The translations under genes were made by a program, and so were the position numbers. From Pseudobdellovibrionaceae bacterium (GTDB lineage: Bacteria; Bdellovibrionota; Bdellovibrionia; Bdellovibrionales; Bdellovibrionaceae), in the NCBI GenBank assembly GCA_019637875.1, contig JAHBUW010000001.1:124001-188000 (forward strand): DNA of 64,000 nt, in the 5' to 3' direction. Shown in pieces: positions 16,966 to 25,049 of this stretch (position 1 is its first letter; each line of letters opens with the position of its first letter). The notes under the pieces were generated by a model. It was given only the letters and a program-made list of their open reading frames with translations. It was not told the origin of the DNA and did not search any database.

Positions 16966-17535
16966 ATGGAAACCGGAAATTTGTCTTTCACCAAATGGCT
17001 GAGCCTCGCGGTCGTGAGCGTCGCGATGTCCACACTGGTCGCCTGCAATAAAGATTCGGGCGGTTCGGGCGGAACGGCGGCACCGGTTGCGGCGGCTTGC
17101 GGAACCGGTTACGTGCAACACACGTCTTACGGTTGTTTGCCCCAGTCCAACTGCCCTTCCAACTACGGAATGTACCAGAACCAGTGCATCGTGCTGACGG
17201 GCGCGGCGACGAACTGCACGGTCGGTTCGGTTCAGGTGAACGGTCAGTGCTTGCCCCAAGGTAACTGCCCGGCGGGTTATGCATTCAACGGCCAGACTTG
17301 CGTGGCGGCGAACGTGGCGACAACTCCGCAACCCTACCCGAACTACAATCCCGCTTACGGCGCGTACAACGGTGGCTTCTACAACAACTACATCGGTTGG
17401 CAGCAATACTATCAGCCCCAGCAGATGTACTACCAGCAACCGATGTACTACCAACAGCCCATGTACTATCAGCAACCCACTTGCTACGGTGGCTGCGGCG
17501 GTGGACTGAACTTCTACCTCGGCGTGCGTTTGTAA
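16966..17535 (+). CDS. Cys-rich lipoprotein with MYYQQP repeats
   Basis: ATG 16966 follows AAGGAAGTTCGC. The signal peptide ends in the lipobox LVACN. The mature part has two Cys-containing modules of similar layout (CGTGYVQHTSYGCLP, then SVQVNGQCLPQGNCP and QTCVAAN). After these comes a Tyr/Gln/Asn/Pro-rich region with three consecutive MYYQQP hexapeptides (17425-17478) and a C-terminal CYGGCGGG. This composition is typical of surface-exposed or secreted bacterial lipoproteins. Function is unknown. A terminator follows at 17569. Confidence 0.8.
   Translation: METGNLSFTKWLSLAVVSVAMSTLVACNKDSGGSGGTAAPVAAACGTGYVQHTSYGCLPQSNCPSNYGMYQNQCIVLTGAATNCTVGSVQVNGQCLPQGNCPAGYAFNGQTCVAANVATTPQPYPNYNPAYGAYNGGFYNNYIGWQQYYQPQQMYYQQPMYYQQPMYYQQPTCYGGCGGGLNFYLGVRL
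17425..17478 (+). repeat. Three tandem 18-bp repeats coding MYYQQP
   Basis: Three in-frame copies (17425, 17443, 17461) differ only at synonymous third positions, so the selection or origin is at the protein level. The repeat is part of the lipoprotein at 16966-17535. Confidence 0.85.
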
Positions 17536-17568
17536 TTTACGAGCGACGGAAATTTTTAAGTGAATTGG

Positions 17569-17597
17569 AAAAGGGCGCAGTGAATGCGCCCTTTTTT
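17569..17597. terminator. Bidirectional intrinsic terminator
   Basis: AAAAGGGCGCA (17569-17579) pairs perfectly with TGCGCCCTTTT (17585-17595) across GTGAA, followed by more T. It serves the lipoprotein gene on the plus strand and the L,D-transpeptidase on the minus strand, whose stop codon lies at its edge. Confidence 0.92.
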
Positions 17598-18330
17598 ATT
17601 CTTTCGCGGAGAGTCCCGCGTAGATCATCGATCCGCCCTTGATCATCGCGTACAGTTTGTCCCGACTGGCCATCGAAATCGCCGGACAGCCCCAGCTTCG
17701 GCCTTGTACGACGGCACTGTCTTTGACGTAAGAAGCTCCGTGAATGACGATGGCCCGGGCCCGCGCGTTCGAGTTGGTTGCGGAAAGTCCGTCGAGGCGC
17801 ATCGAAAGTCCGTTCGAGCCGTTGTACTGCTCGGCGGTCCGGTAAACGCCCAACGAGCTTTGATTCGAGCCGCTCACGTTCGAGAAGCTGGTCGCGTAGC
17901 CATCATGATCCGGGTCGGAGTTCTTTCCGTGAGCGACATGGACCGACCAGACCGAACCGGACGTCATATTGATCACGAAGAAGCGCGCTTTGGTGGAACG
18001 AGCGGAAAAGTCGATGACCGACAGCACTCCTTTGTTCGAGAACTTCGTCGAGTTCGCGTCGTAGTACAGTACGGCCTTCTTCAGCAGATTTGTGGGGACG
18101 AGACGACTGGGATCAAGGTGCGCATACTTCGCGAGGATCGCCTCTTCGCCGCTCGGTGAGGGAAGGGGCTCTTCCACGATCTCTGGAGGGAGTTGGTTTT
18201 CAAGCGGCGCTTCTTGCGCCGAAGGTTCGTTCATCGGGTCGTCCGCCAGGCGTGTTTCCGCGCAGGCGCTTAATAGAAGGGTCATCGTGACCAAGGCGGT
18301 CGTCATCCATTGAAATTGAGTGGTTCGCAT
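17596..18330 (-). CDS. L,D-transpeptidase-like lipoprotein (YkuD_2 type)
   Basis: 244 residues. The signal peptide ends in the lipobox LLSAC (Cys23), followed by a Pro/Glu-rich linker. The catalytic domain is of the murein L,D-transpeptidase YkuD_2 family: VIDFSARSTKARFFVINMTSG, SVHVAHGKNSDPDHDGYATSFSN, His197 (IVIHGASYV) and catalytic Cys215 (GRSWGCPAIS). Such proteins cross-link peptidoglycan or attach substrates to it. The lipid anchor suggests the periplasmic face of a membrane. It shares the terminator at 17569 with the convergent gene. Confidence 0.93.
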   Translation of the reverse strand: MRTTQFQWMTTALVTMTLLLSACAETRLADDPMNEPSAQEAPLENQLPPEIVEEPLPSPSGEEAILAKYAHLDPSRLVPTNLLKKAVLYYDANSTKFSNKGVLSVIDFSARSTKARFFVINMTSGSVWSVHVAHGKNSDPDHDGYATSFSNVSGSNQSSLGVYRTAEQYNGSNGLSMRLDGLSATNSNARARAIVIHGASYVKDSAVVQGRSWGCPAISMASRDKLYAMIKGGSMIYAGLSAKE

Positions 18331-18575
18331 CCTGAGTCCTCCGACGACTTCTCATCGGGCGATGCGGAAGAGGTCTGAAGCGGGCCAAGGGCGGGCTTTT
18401 CCGGTCAATGTGTCAAACGATTGGCGAGCGCCTCTGAACGCAAAAGTGTTCACATTTCAGAAACGATAAAACGGGGGCGTCCGTAAGCTGGACGTTTCGG
18501 CGTGCTTTCCGTGAGGTGATCTTCTTGCTTTTGTCATGGCCTCACGAGAGCCTGAAGTCCTCTCGGGAAGGTGCC
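18331..18575. promoter_or_regulatory. Divergent intergenic region
   Basis: A 245-base region between the L,D-transpeptidase (minus) and the lipoprotein at 18576 (plus). Promoters of both must lie here. I see AT-richer patches around 18440-18470 (ACATTTCAGAAACGATAAAA) but no certain promoter or RNA element. Confidence 0.35.
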
Positions 18576-19166
18576 ATGAAACAGAAGATTCTGGTCTTGA
18601 TGATGTCCGTCGGCGCCTTCACCGGTTGCGCCAGCGCTCCGCGGGCCTCGTCCCCTTCACGTCCCTCATCATCGCCGCCGGTTTACCGGGCCGATCCTCA
18701 AGGCGCGATCGAAGTTCGTCCCGACGAGGAGGCGCCGTTGAACATCGACTACGTCGGTCTTCAGCGATCGTTGGGCATGGAGCGGGATGGACGTAAACTC
18801 GGTTATGCGGAAAAGTCGTTCCAAACATGCCAAGCGGGTTACGGATTCCCGTCGGCGCGGGGTTGTGAACGTCAGCATTTGGTCGTCATTCATTTTCAAT
18901 TGTTGTGTCGCGATTCGGAGGGCACGATCCAGACCCCACTCGGTCACGAGGATATGCGCGCGCTTTCGCGCGCCACGGTCGTGTGGACACTGGCGCCCCA
19001 GTCCGGCGAGATCGTGTTGGATGGGGACGGATTTGGCCAGATTCGCACGACTTCGAAAAACTCTCCACGCACACAACGACTGAAAATCAACGTCGGGGAC
19101 GATTTTCTCTACACCAGAGCCGGAGAAATCAATCGGGTCGTGGCACCCGCGCCGTTTTGTCCCTAA
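18576..19166 (+). CDS. Lipoprotein of unknown function (196 aa)
   Basis: ATG 18576 follows GGGAAGGTGCC and opens a lipoprotein signal peptide (MSVGAFTGCAS, lipobox FTGC). A Ser/Pro/Arg-rich linker is followed by a globular domain with four Cys in the central part (SFQTCQAGYGF, ARGCERQH, FQLLCRD) plus a late FCP. Disulfides in the periplasm are likely. I do not recognise the family. An upstream in-frame start would lack a proper n-region and ribosome site. Confidence 0.75.
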   Translation: MKQKILVLMMSVGAFTGCASAPRASSPSRPSSSPPVYRADPQGAIEVRPDEEAPLNIDYVGLQRSLGMERDGRKLGYAEKSFQTCQAGYGFPSARGCERQHLVVIHFQLLCRDSEGTIQTPLGHEDMRALSRATVVWTLAPQSGEIVLDGDGFGQIRTTSKNSPRTQRLKINVGDDFLYTRAGEINRVVAPAPFCP

Positions 19167-19226
19167 ACCCGTGCGCGTTTTTTCTGGCCAGGCGATTGCT
19201 AACCTCTTCGAATTGAGGAGGTGCTT

Positions 19227-19496
19227 ATGGCACGCGAAAGTGAATTTGAAACGGAGAAGCTGGGAGATGTCGGTCACCCGGTCGACGATCCCCGACTGAA
19301 TGGGACCGCGGGGGCGGGCCGCGATTCGAAAGAGCAAAAGACTGAACGCTCACCCCAGCAAATGGAGCGTGATCGTTCGATCGGTCGGCGCCAAGAACAA
19401 CGACAAGACTCTTCCCCGGCGCTCGTCGATGAAGATATCGATGACGGTCGTGATGTGGAAGAACGTGTGGATGTTGGTACAAAAGACTGGCGTTAA
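19227..19496 (+). CDS. Small acidic/basic hydrophilic protein (89 aa)
   Basis: ATG 19227 is preceded by GAGGAGGTGCTT, a near-perfect ribosome site, which suggests strong expression. The product (MARESEFETEKLGDVGHPVD...) is highly charged and rich in Glu, Asp, Arg and Gln, with no Cys and no membrane segment. It is probably disordered and is similar in style to the other small hydrophilic genes in the window. Function is unknown. Confidence 0.75.
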   Translation: MARESEFETEKLGDVGHPVDDPRLNGTAGAGRDSKEQKTERSPQQMERDRSIGRRQEQRQDSSPALVDEDIDDGRDVEERVDVGTKDWR

Positions 19497-19538
19497 CCCT
19501 CCCGAGATTCCCGTCCTGTGGATAATACGGGACGGGGG

Positions 19539-19553
19539 TTGGGGACAATTGCC
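19539..19553 (+). promoter_or_regulatory. Repeated motif TTGGGGACAATTGCC
   Basis: The same 15 bases occur at 5655-5669. Both copies lie about 130-200 bases upstream of the start codon of an exported protein and in the same orientation. It could be a promoter or operator element; no known factor is assigned. Confidence 0.4.
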
Positions 19554-19684
19554 CCATAACGCCTGCTCATAAATCATATCAATTCGAGTTCAGCCGCTTT
19601 TTGGTGGCATTCACTTTGAAGTGTCAGGCTTCGTCCGTTTACCCGTCACACCACCATGGTGATCGAAACAAAGGAGAGCCTGAA

Positions 19685-21076
19685 ATGAAAACACTTAAAT
19701 ATTTGCCGCAGTTGTTACTGGCTGTCGGTGCATTGTCGATGGTCGCATGCGCGACTCCCGATAAATCGCCCCTCGCCGCCGACGCGGATCCGCGTGTGGA
19801 GCTGAGCCGTCTGCAAGAAGATCAGAAAGAGGCGCAAACCCAGCAATACGATCGCCTCTCTCCCGAGAACTTCAAAAAGTCCGAGAAGTATTCCGCCAAA
19901 GCAGCGAAAGCGGCCGAGAAGAACAAAAGCCGTGAAGACATCGTCGAGAATATCGAAATCTCGCGTCGCTATCTGGAGAAAGCCAATGCGGTTGGCGAAA
20001 AATACAGCGCGATGGTGACACCCATTTTGGAAGCTCGCCGTCGCGCTTTGGACGCCGGCGCGCAACGCTGGGTGAAATCCGCGTTTGAGAAGACCGACAA
20101 AGACTTCGCGGATCTGGGCGAAGACATGGAAGACAACGACTTCACGGTGAAAGCCTCGGTGATTTCGGGCCTGGAAGACGAATACCGTACCCACGAGATG
20201 GAGTCCGTGAAAATCGCTTCGTTGGATGAAACCCGCAAAAATCTGGAGCGCGCAGAGAGCGACGGTGCTCGTCGCTACGCCCCCAAAACTTTGGAAATGA
20301 CCCGCGCCATGATCACATCGGCCGAGCGTGCGGTTGAAAGTAGCCCTCGCGATCCTGCAGGTTATCAAGAGAAGACCCAGCAGGCCGGTGAACAAGCACA
20401 GAAACTGCGCGAAGTCCTCGCCTTGGCGAAGTCGCGCGGCGCGAACGAAAGCGTCGCCCTGACGATCTGGGAGCAAAACAAGCAGCTGCAAGCCAGCCAA
20501 ATGCAGATGCAACAGAATCAACAGATGTCGGCCGAGCGCCAAGCGGAGCTGCAATCCGAGCTGAGCGCGCAACAAGCGGCACTGAATGCTCAAGGCCAAC
20601 GCCTGACCGCTTCGGAACAGCGCGCGCAGACTTTGGCGCAACAAGAGGCGCTGCGTGCGAAAATCGAAGAGCTGCGTACGCAGTTCGGCGATGACGAAGC
20701 GGAAGTCGTGAAGCAAGGGAACAACCTGGTGATCCGTCTGAAGAAAATGGACTTCGCGGTCGGTAAATCCGAAGTTCCCTCGTCTTCGTTCGAACTGTTG
20801 AAGAAGATCCAGGACGTGATCGCGGCCGTTCCCGCGCAGAACATCGTGGTCGAAGGTCACACGGACTCCACGGGTTCGAAACAGATCAACGAGAAGCTTT
20901 CGCAAGCTCGTGCGGACTCGGTGAAGTCGTACTTCGAAAACCAGGCGGAAGTTGAAGCGCCCATCGAAGCCAAAGGCTTCGGCGCGGATCGTCCCCTGAC
21001 GACGAACAAGACCAAAGAAGGTCGCGCGACGAACCGTCGTGTCGACGTGGTCGTCGAAACTTCGACGCTGCTCTAA
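19685..21076 (+). CDS. OmpA-family peptidoglycan-binding lipoprotein with coiled coil
   Basis: ATG 19685 follows AAAGGAGAGCCTGAA. The signal peptide ends in the lipobox SMVAC. The middle (about residues 40-330) is helical and rich in Lys, Glu, Gln and Ala, including a Gln-rich coiled coil (QLQASQMQMQQNQQM). The C-terminal OmpA domain has VVEGHTDSTGS, KLSQARADSVKSYF and GFGADRPL...NRRVDVVVE. These include the Asp and Arg that bind diaminopimelate in this family. It should tether an envelope membrane to peptidoglycan. The helical part resembles DUF4398-type lipoproteins. A strong terminator follows. Confidence 0.92.
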   Translation: MKTLKYLPQLLLAVGALSMVACATPDKSPLAADADPRVELSRLQEDQKEAQTQQYDRLSPENFKKSEKYSAKAAKAAEKNKSREDIVENIEISRRYLEKANAVGEKYSAMVTPILEARRRALDAGAQRWVKSAFEKTDKDFADLGEDMEDNDFTVKASVISGLEDEYRTHEMESVKIASLDETRKNLERAESDGARRYAPKTLEMTRAMITSAERAVESSPRDPAGYQEKTQQAGEQAQKLREVLALAKSRGANESVALTIWEQNKQLQASQMQMQQNQQMSAERQAELQSELSAQQAALNAQGQRLTASEQRAQTLAQQEALRAKIEELRTQFGDDEAEVVKQGNNLVIRLKKMDFAVGKSEVPSSSFELLKKIQDVIAAVPAQNIVVEGHTDSTGSKQINEKLSQARADSVKSYFENQAEVEAPIEAKGFGADRPLTTNKTKEGRATNRRVDVVVETSTLL

Positions 21077-21102
21077 TCCACGGCAAAACCTGAAGCCGAA
21101 CG

Positions 21103-21131
21103 AACCCCGGGTGTGAACCCGGGGTTTTTTT
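21103..21131 (+). terminator. Strong intrinsic terminator
   Basis: AACCCCGGGT (21103-21112) pairs with ACCCGGGGTT (21117-21126) around GTGA, followed by seven T. It ends the OmpA-like gene. Confidence 0.92.
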
Positions 21132-21171
21132 ATTCGTGCGAAGAGGTTAGGATCGAAAGTGGGGAGGCGGG

Positions 21172-21450
21172 ATGAAAACGGCGAAGGCAAAAGGCGGCGG
21201 CGGTCGAAGTGGGGTGCCCACTCTGGATCTTCATGGCTACCGGGTGGAGGAGGTGTTTGACGCGGTCGAGGCCTTCTTGCGCAAGCATGCGAACGCGGAT
21301 CGCGTGCGAATCATGCCCGGGAAGGGCACGGGCAAGGTCCAATCCGAAGTCGCCCGCTACTTGAAGCTCGGTAACTACAGCTGGTCGCATGAACGCTCCG
21401 GTGCCGCGGGAGCCGCGAATTCGGGAGTGATGATCGTCCACATGGACTGA
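21172..21450 (+). CDS. Small Smr-domain protein
   Basis: A 92-residue protein made almost entirely of one Smr (small MutS-related) domain. It has TLDLHGYRVEEVFDAVEAFL, the GKGTGKVQSEVARYLK motif, and a C-terminal GVMIVHMD strand. Stand-alone Smr domains are nucleic-acid nucleases or nicking-type proteins, and some act on RNA during ribosome rescue. The ribosome site is GTGGGGAGGCGGG before ATG. No partner is adjacent. Confidence 0.9.
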   Translation: MKTAKAKGGGGRSGVPTLDLHGYRVEEVFDAVEAFLRKHANADRVRIMPGKGTGKVQSEVARYLKLGNYSWSHERSGAAGAANSGVMIVHMD

Positions 21451-21456
21451 GCCGGC

Positions 21457-22170
21457 TTAGGGCTTCGGCGGGGGATTCAGCGCCGGATCGGTTTCACGGA
21501 GGTGCTGACGACGTTGGGCTTCGGCTTTCGCGGCGCCTTTTTCTTGCACCATAAACCTCAAACCGATCAGAAATCCCACGTGGTCGGCGGCTTCGTGCGC
21601 CTTGGGGGTGACATTCCAGCTGTAGCGCGGTTCGAAGACGATTCCGAATTTTTGCGTTCCGAAAACCTGCACTTGCAGGGCGAGATCGAATCCGTACTCG
21701 CAAAAGTCCATGGCGGATGTATCTAGAAAGTTGCCGGGCGCGACGCGCTTGAAGACATCCTTCGGATCACCCAGCGGATAGGCCGAGAAAAACCCCAGTG
21801 AAGCCGAAATCCATGAGCGCAGCCACCACCGGTACCCCATGGTGATATGAATCATCTCGACTTTTTGGGCTAGGATGTCGTCGCCTTCGTCACGAAGGAA
21901 GAGTTTGTCGAGGTAGAACATGCCCAGTTCGACGCTGCCTTTGCTATTGCTATCGCCGGTGGCGATCAAACCGTAACCGCCCCGCATGGGCGAAGAAACG
22001 TCGGGAACGGGGCTGTTGTAGGGAGTTCGATACGTGTACGGTCCCAGTGTGGCGTTGATGTTTCCTTCTTCCGGGTCGTAAGCGAAAACGCTGCCCGACG
22101 CGATGATGATGATGGTACAAAGAAGAAGGTGCAGGGGATTCACATCAAAGAGCCTAAAAGCGATTCGCAT
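21457..22170 (-). CDS. Outer-membrane beta-barrel-like protein
   Basis: 237 residues with a signal sequence (LLLCTIIIIASGSVFA). The mature part has amphipathic strands typical of small barrels (YGLIATGDSNSKGSVELGMFYL, VEMIHITMGYRWWLRSWISASLGFFSAYPLG, KFGIVFEPRYSWNVTPK, VGFLIGLRFMV) and a charged, Pro-rich tail. The start is uncertain: ATG 22170 gives a long n-region, and a GTG nine codons downstream fits a signal peptide better. With ATG 22170 it overlaps the divergent gene at 22129 by 42 bases. Function is unknown. Confidence 0.72.
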   Translation of the reverse strand: MRIAFRLFDVNPLHLLLCTIIIIASGSVFAYDPEEGNINATLGPYTYRTPYNSPVPDVSSPMRGGYGLIATGDSNSKGSVELGMFYLDKLFLRDEGDDILAQKVEMIHITMGYRWWLRSWISASLGFFSAYPLGDPKDVFKRVAPGNFLDTSAMDFCEYGFDLALQVQVFGTQKFGIVFEPRYSWNVTPKAHEAADHVGFLIGLRFMVQEKGAAKAEAQRRQHLRETDPALNPPPKP

Positions 22171-23340
22171 TCGAGTCCAACCAAAACTCCGCTCCGGGGG
22201 TGGGTGTTTTTGTGCCTTTTGTTCGTGGCGATGAGTTGGTGTTTTGATGAAGTCATGGCACAGACGCCGACACCCTCGCCCACGGTCAAGCCGAAGGCCA
22301 CCGCCCGAGCCACTGACAAACGGCGTTTGAAGCGACTCGAAAAAGCCATTCCGAAAGCGGCCGAAGAGCGTGCGCCCGTGAAAGCGGTGCCGAAGGCGAT
22401 GACGAAAAAGGAAGTTCGCGAAGCGATCAAAAAAGCCGAGGCGGAAAAAGACGATCCGAAGGCGAAAGAACCGCTCCCGCCGGTCCCATCACCGGACGAG
22501 GGCTGGATGACCCGCATGCTGCGGATGAACGTGCAGTGGTCGGAAAAATTCGACGCGTGGGCGGAAGGTATCGACGTCTACCTTGTCGGTCGGAAGGTGA
22601 CCAAGCGGAAAAACGAAACTCAGATCCGGATCGAGAACAGCTCGTTTTTGAAAGAGTACGAGGGGTATCACAACACGACCACCTTCAACGCCGATGTCCG
22701 CCTCCCGAACGTGGAGGATTACTGGAACTTGAAATTCACGAGTTACGATGAGCAGTCGGATCGACGGGGCGTCAAGCGCGGAACCTACCGTCAAGATCCC
22801 CGCCCCCAAAACTACGGGGCGACCATCGGGTTGACCCAGGCGATCGGTCCCGTGCGCACGAACTTCCAGCCTCGCGTGGAGCTGAAAAATCCCCTACGGA
22901 TCTCGCACTCGCTGTCGTTTGAAACCGTGGCCGATTTTAAAACGTGGCAGGCCAATCCGAAGTTGGAATTTTTCGCGAATCCGGAGTCGGGGACGGGGAT
23001 TTACTCGCAGCTGAACTTCAATTTTATTTTTACGCCGGTTTATTCGGTTTTATGGGTGAACGACGGCGTGTACGTCGAATCGGACAATATGTTCACGACG
23101 AACAACGGTCTGTCGCTTTTGCAAATCGTGGATGATTCGTCGTCCTTTTCGTACAGCTTCTTCATCAATTCGAACAATCGACCGAATTACCACCTGAACA
23201 GCTACAGCCTGTCCATTGCGTGGTCGCAGATTCTGTACCGAAATATCTTGGACTATCAGATCATCCCGCACGTGGATTTCATCAGCAGCCATTTCAAAGC
23301 CTTGCCGGGATTGATCGTGAGCCTGAACCTCACTTTTTAG
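22129..23340 (+). CDS. Outer-membrane protein with coiled linker, unknown function
   Basis: 403 residues from a GTG start; GTG 22204 is an alternative that shortens the n-region. A hydrophobic signal segment (WVFLCLLFVAMSWC) precedes a Lys/Ala/Glu-rich helical linker. A beta-barrel-like C-terminal half ends in Phe (LIVSLNLTF), as outer-membrane barrels often do. Strands such as YWNLKFTSYDEQSDR, SHSLSFETVADFK and YHLNSYSLSIAWSQILYRN alternate hydrophobic and polar residues. It is convergent with the ABC-F gene, sharing TTAG at 23337-23340. Its specific role is unknown. Confidence 0.75.
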   Translation: MQGIHIKEPKSDSHSSPTKTPLRGWVFLCLLFVAMSWCFDEVMAQTPTPSPTVKPKATARATDKRRLKRLEKAIPKAAEERAPVKAVPKAMTKKEVREAIKKAEAEKDDPKAKEPLPPVPSPDEGWMTRMLRMNVQWSEKFDAWAEGIDVYLVGRKVTKRKNETQIRIENSSFLKEYEGYHNTTTFNADVRLPNVEDYWNLKFTSYDEQSDRRGVKRGTYRQDPRPQNYGATIGLTQAIGPVRTNFQPRVELKNPLRISHSLSFETVADFKTWQANPKLEFFANPESGTGIYSQLNFNFIFTPVYSVLWVNDGVYVESDNMFTTNNGLSLLQIVDDSSSFSYSFFINSNNRPNYHLNSYSLSIAWSQILYRNILDYQIIPHVDFISSHFKALPGLIVSLNLTF

Positions 23341-24941
23341 TGAGGCTTCTGCGCCGCCAAGAACTCGTCGTAGGTGATTTGGTTGTCGTAAGTGATGACG
23401 CCGCCATCCAGTTCGATGATGCGGTTCGCGCAGGTTTGCACGAATTCGTGATCGTGACAGTTGAAGATCACGCTGCCCTTGAAACGCTTCACGCCTTCGT
23501 TGACGGCGGTGATGCTTTCCAGATCCAGGTGATTCGTCGGTCCGTCCAGTAGCAGCACATTCGCGCCCGACAGCATGAGTTTCGAGAGCATGCAGCGCAC
23601 GCGTTCGCCTCCGCTCAAGACCGAGGGTTTTTTCAAGGCGTCGTTGCCGCCGAAAAGCATCTTGCCCAAGAAGCCGCGAACGAAAGTTTCTTCCTTATCG
23701 TGCGAGTACTGGCGTAGCCAATCGACGAGCGAACTTTCTTCGCCGGCGAAATATCTGGAATTGTCTGTCGGGAAATACCCGACGGTCGTGGTGATACCCC
23801 ACGAGAACGAACCCGAGTCGGGTTGGACGTCGCCCGATAAGATGTCCATCAGGAGCGTCTTCGACAGATCGTTCTTACCGAGCAGCGCGATCTTGTCGCC
23901 CTTCTTCATGGTGAAGCTGACATCTTTCAGAAGGACTTCGCCGTCCACGGTCTTGGTGATGCGATCCACGGTCAGGACGTCATTGCCCAGCTCCCGCTTC
24001 AGGTCGAAGCCCACGAAGGGCTGGCGACGCGAGCTTTTCGGCATTTCGTGGAACTCGAGCTTTTCAAGCTGCTTCAAGCGGCTCGAGGCTTGACGCGATT
24101 TCGACGCGTTCGCGCTGAAGCGTTGGATGAAGCTTTTCAGTTCTTCGGCCTTATCGGACGATTTTTTGTTCTGATCCGAAAGCAGACGCTGGGTCAGCTC
24201 GCTGGCTTCGCGCCAGAAGTCGTAGTTGCCGCTGTAAGTGGTCACTTTGCCGAAGTCGATGTCCGCGATGTGCGTGCAGACCTTGTTCAAGAAGTGACGA
24301 TCATGCGAGATCACGATGACCGTGTTCTCGAAATTCAGCAGGAACTCCTCCAGCCATTGGATCGCGTAGATGTCGAGATGGTTCGTCGGTTCATCGAGCA
24401 GCAGGATGTCGGGTTTTCCGAACAGCGCTTGGACGAGCAGGATTTTGACCTTGTCGCCCGGGACCATGTCGCGCATCAGTTTGCCGTGAGCGCTATCGGG
24501 AACGCCCACACCCGCCAGCAGGACGGCCGCTTCGGACTCGGCCTCCCAGCCGTTCATCGCTCCGAATTGCTCTTCGAGCTCGGAGGCACGCACGCCGTCC
24601 GCGTCCGAGAAGTCGGGCTTGGCGTAGAGGGCGTCTTTTTCCTGCATGATCTTGTAGAGCTTGTCGTTCCCCATCAGGACGGTCTGCAGGACGGTCAAAT
24701 CGTCGTACAAGTGATGATCCTGCTTCAGGACCGACATCCGCATCTGCGGGTTGAAAATGACCTCGCCCGTATTGGGCTCGATCTCTTTGGCCAGGATCTT
24801 CAGAAACGTCGACTTTCCCGCGCCGTTGGCGCCGATCAGGCCGTAGCAGTTACCGGGGGTGAACTTGACGTTGACGTCTTCAAACAACTTCTTGCCCCCA
24901 AAACGGAGGCTGACATTCGAGGCGGTGAGCATAGGTGACAT
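23337..24941 (-). CDS. ABC-F family ATPase, YkpA type
   Basis: About 534 residues from ATG 24941; ATG 24932 would give MLTASNVSLRFGG, typical of the family. NBD1 is intact: LIGANGAGKSTFLKIL, a signature region, LLLDEPTNHLD and ISHDRHFLN. The linker (FSANASKSRQASSRLKQLEKL) is the ABC-F domain. NBD2 resembles Bacillus YkpA in having an altered Walker A (LLGKNDLSKTLLMDIL). It also reads LLLDGPTNHLD, with Gly for the catalytic Glu, and NCHDHEFV in place of SHDHQFV. ABC-F proteins act on the ribosome (translation factor or antibiotic protection). The signature LSGGERVRCML is intact. Confidence 0.93.
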   Translation of the reverse strand: MSPMLTASNVSLRFGGKKLFEDVNVKFTPGNCYGLIGANGAGKSTFLKILAKEIEPNTGEVIFNPQMRMSVLKQDHHLYDDLTVLQTVLMGNDKLYKIMQEKDALYAKPDFSDADGVRASELEEQFGAMNGWEAESEAAVLLAGVGVPDSAHGKLMRDMVPGDKVKILLVQALFGKPDILLLDEPTNHLDIYAIQWLEEFLLNFENTVIVISHDRHFLNKVCTHIADIDFGKVTTYSGNYDFWREASELTQRLLSDQNKKSSDKAEELKSFIQRFSANASKSRQASSRLKQLEKLEFHEMPKSSRRQPFVGFDLKRELGNDVLTVDRITKTVDGEVLLKDVSFTMKKGDKIALLGKNDLSKTLLMDILSGDVQPDSGSFSWGITTTVGYFPTDNSRYFAGEESSLVDWLRQYSHDKEETFVRGFLGKMLFGGNDALKKPSVLSGGERVRCMLSKLMLSGANVLLLDGPTNHLDLESITAVNEGVKRFKGSVIFNCHDHEFVQTCANRIIELDGGVITYDNQITYDEFLAAQKPH

Positions 24942-25049
24942 GGGTATGCTTGAAATTCCGGGATGGCACAATGGAAAAGCCACAGGGTCCGGCGTCGGGA
25001 CGAGGAAAGCGGTCGTGCCCGGGCCGGAATTGCGCTATATCCGCTCTCC

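Noticed and set aside
19715-21190. 491-residue minus-strand frame opposite the OmpA-like gene
   Set aside because: It is the complement of an Ala/Gln/Glu-rich coiled coil and has no own motif or start signal.
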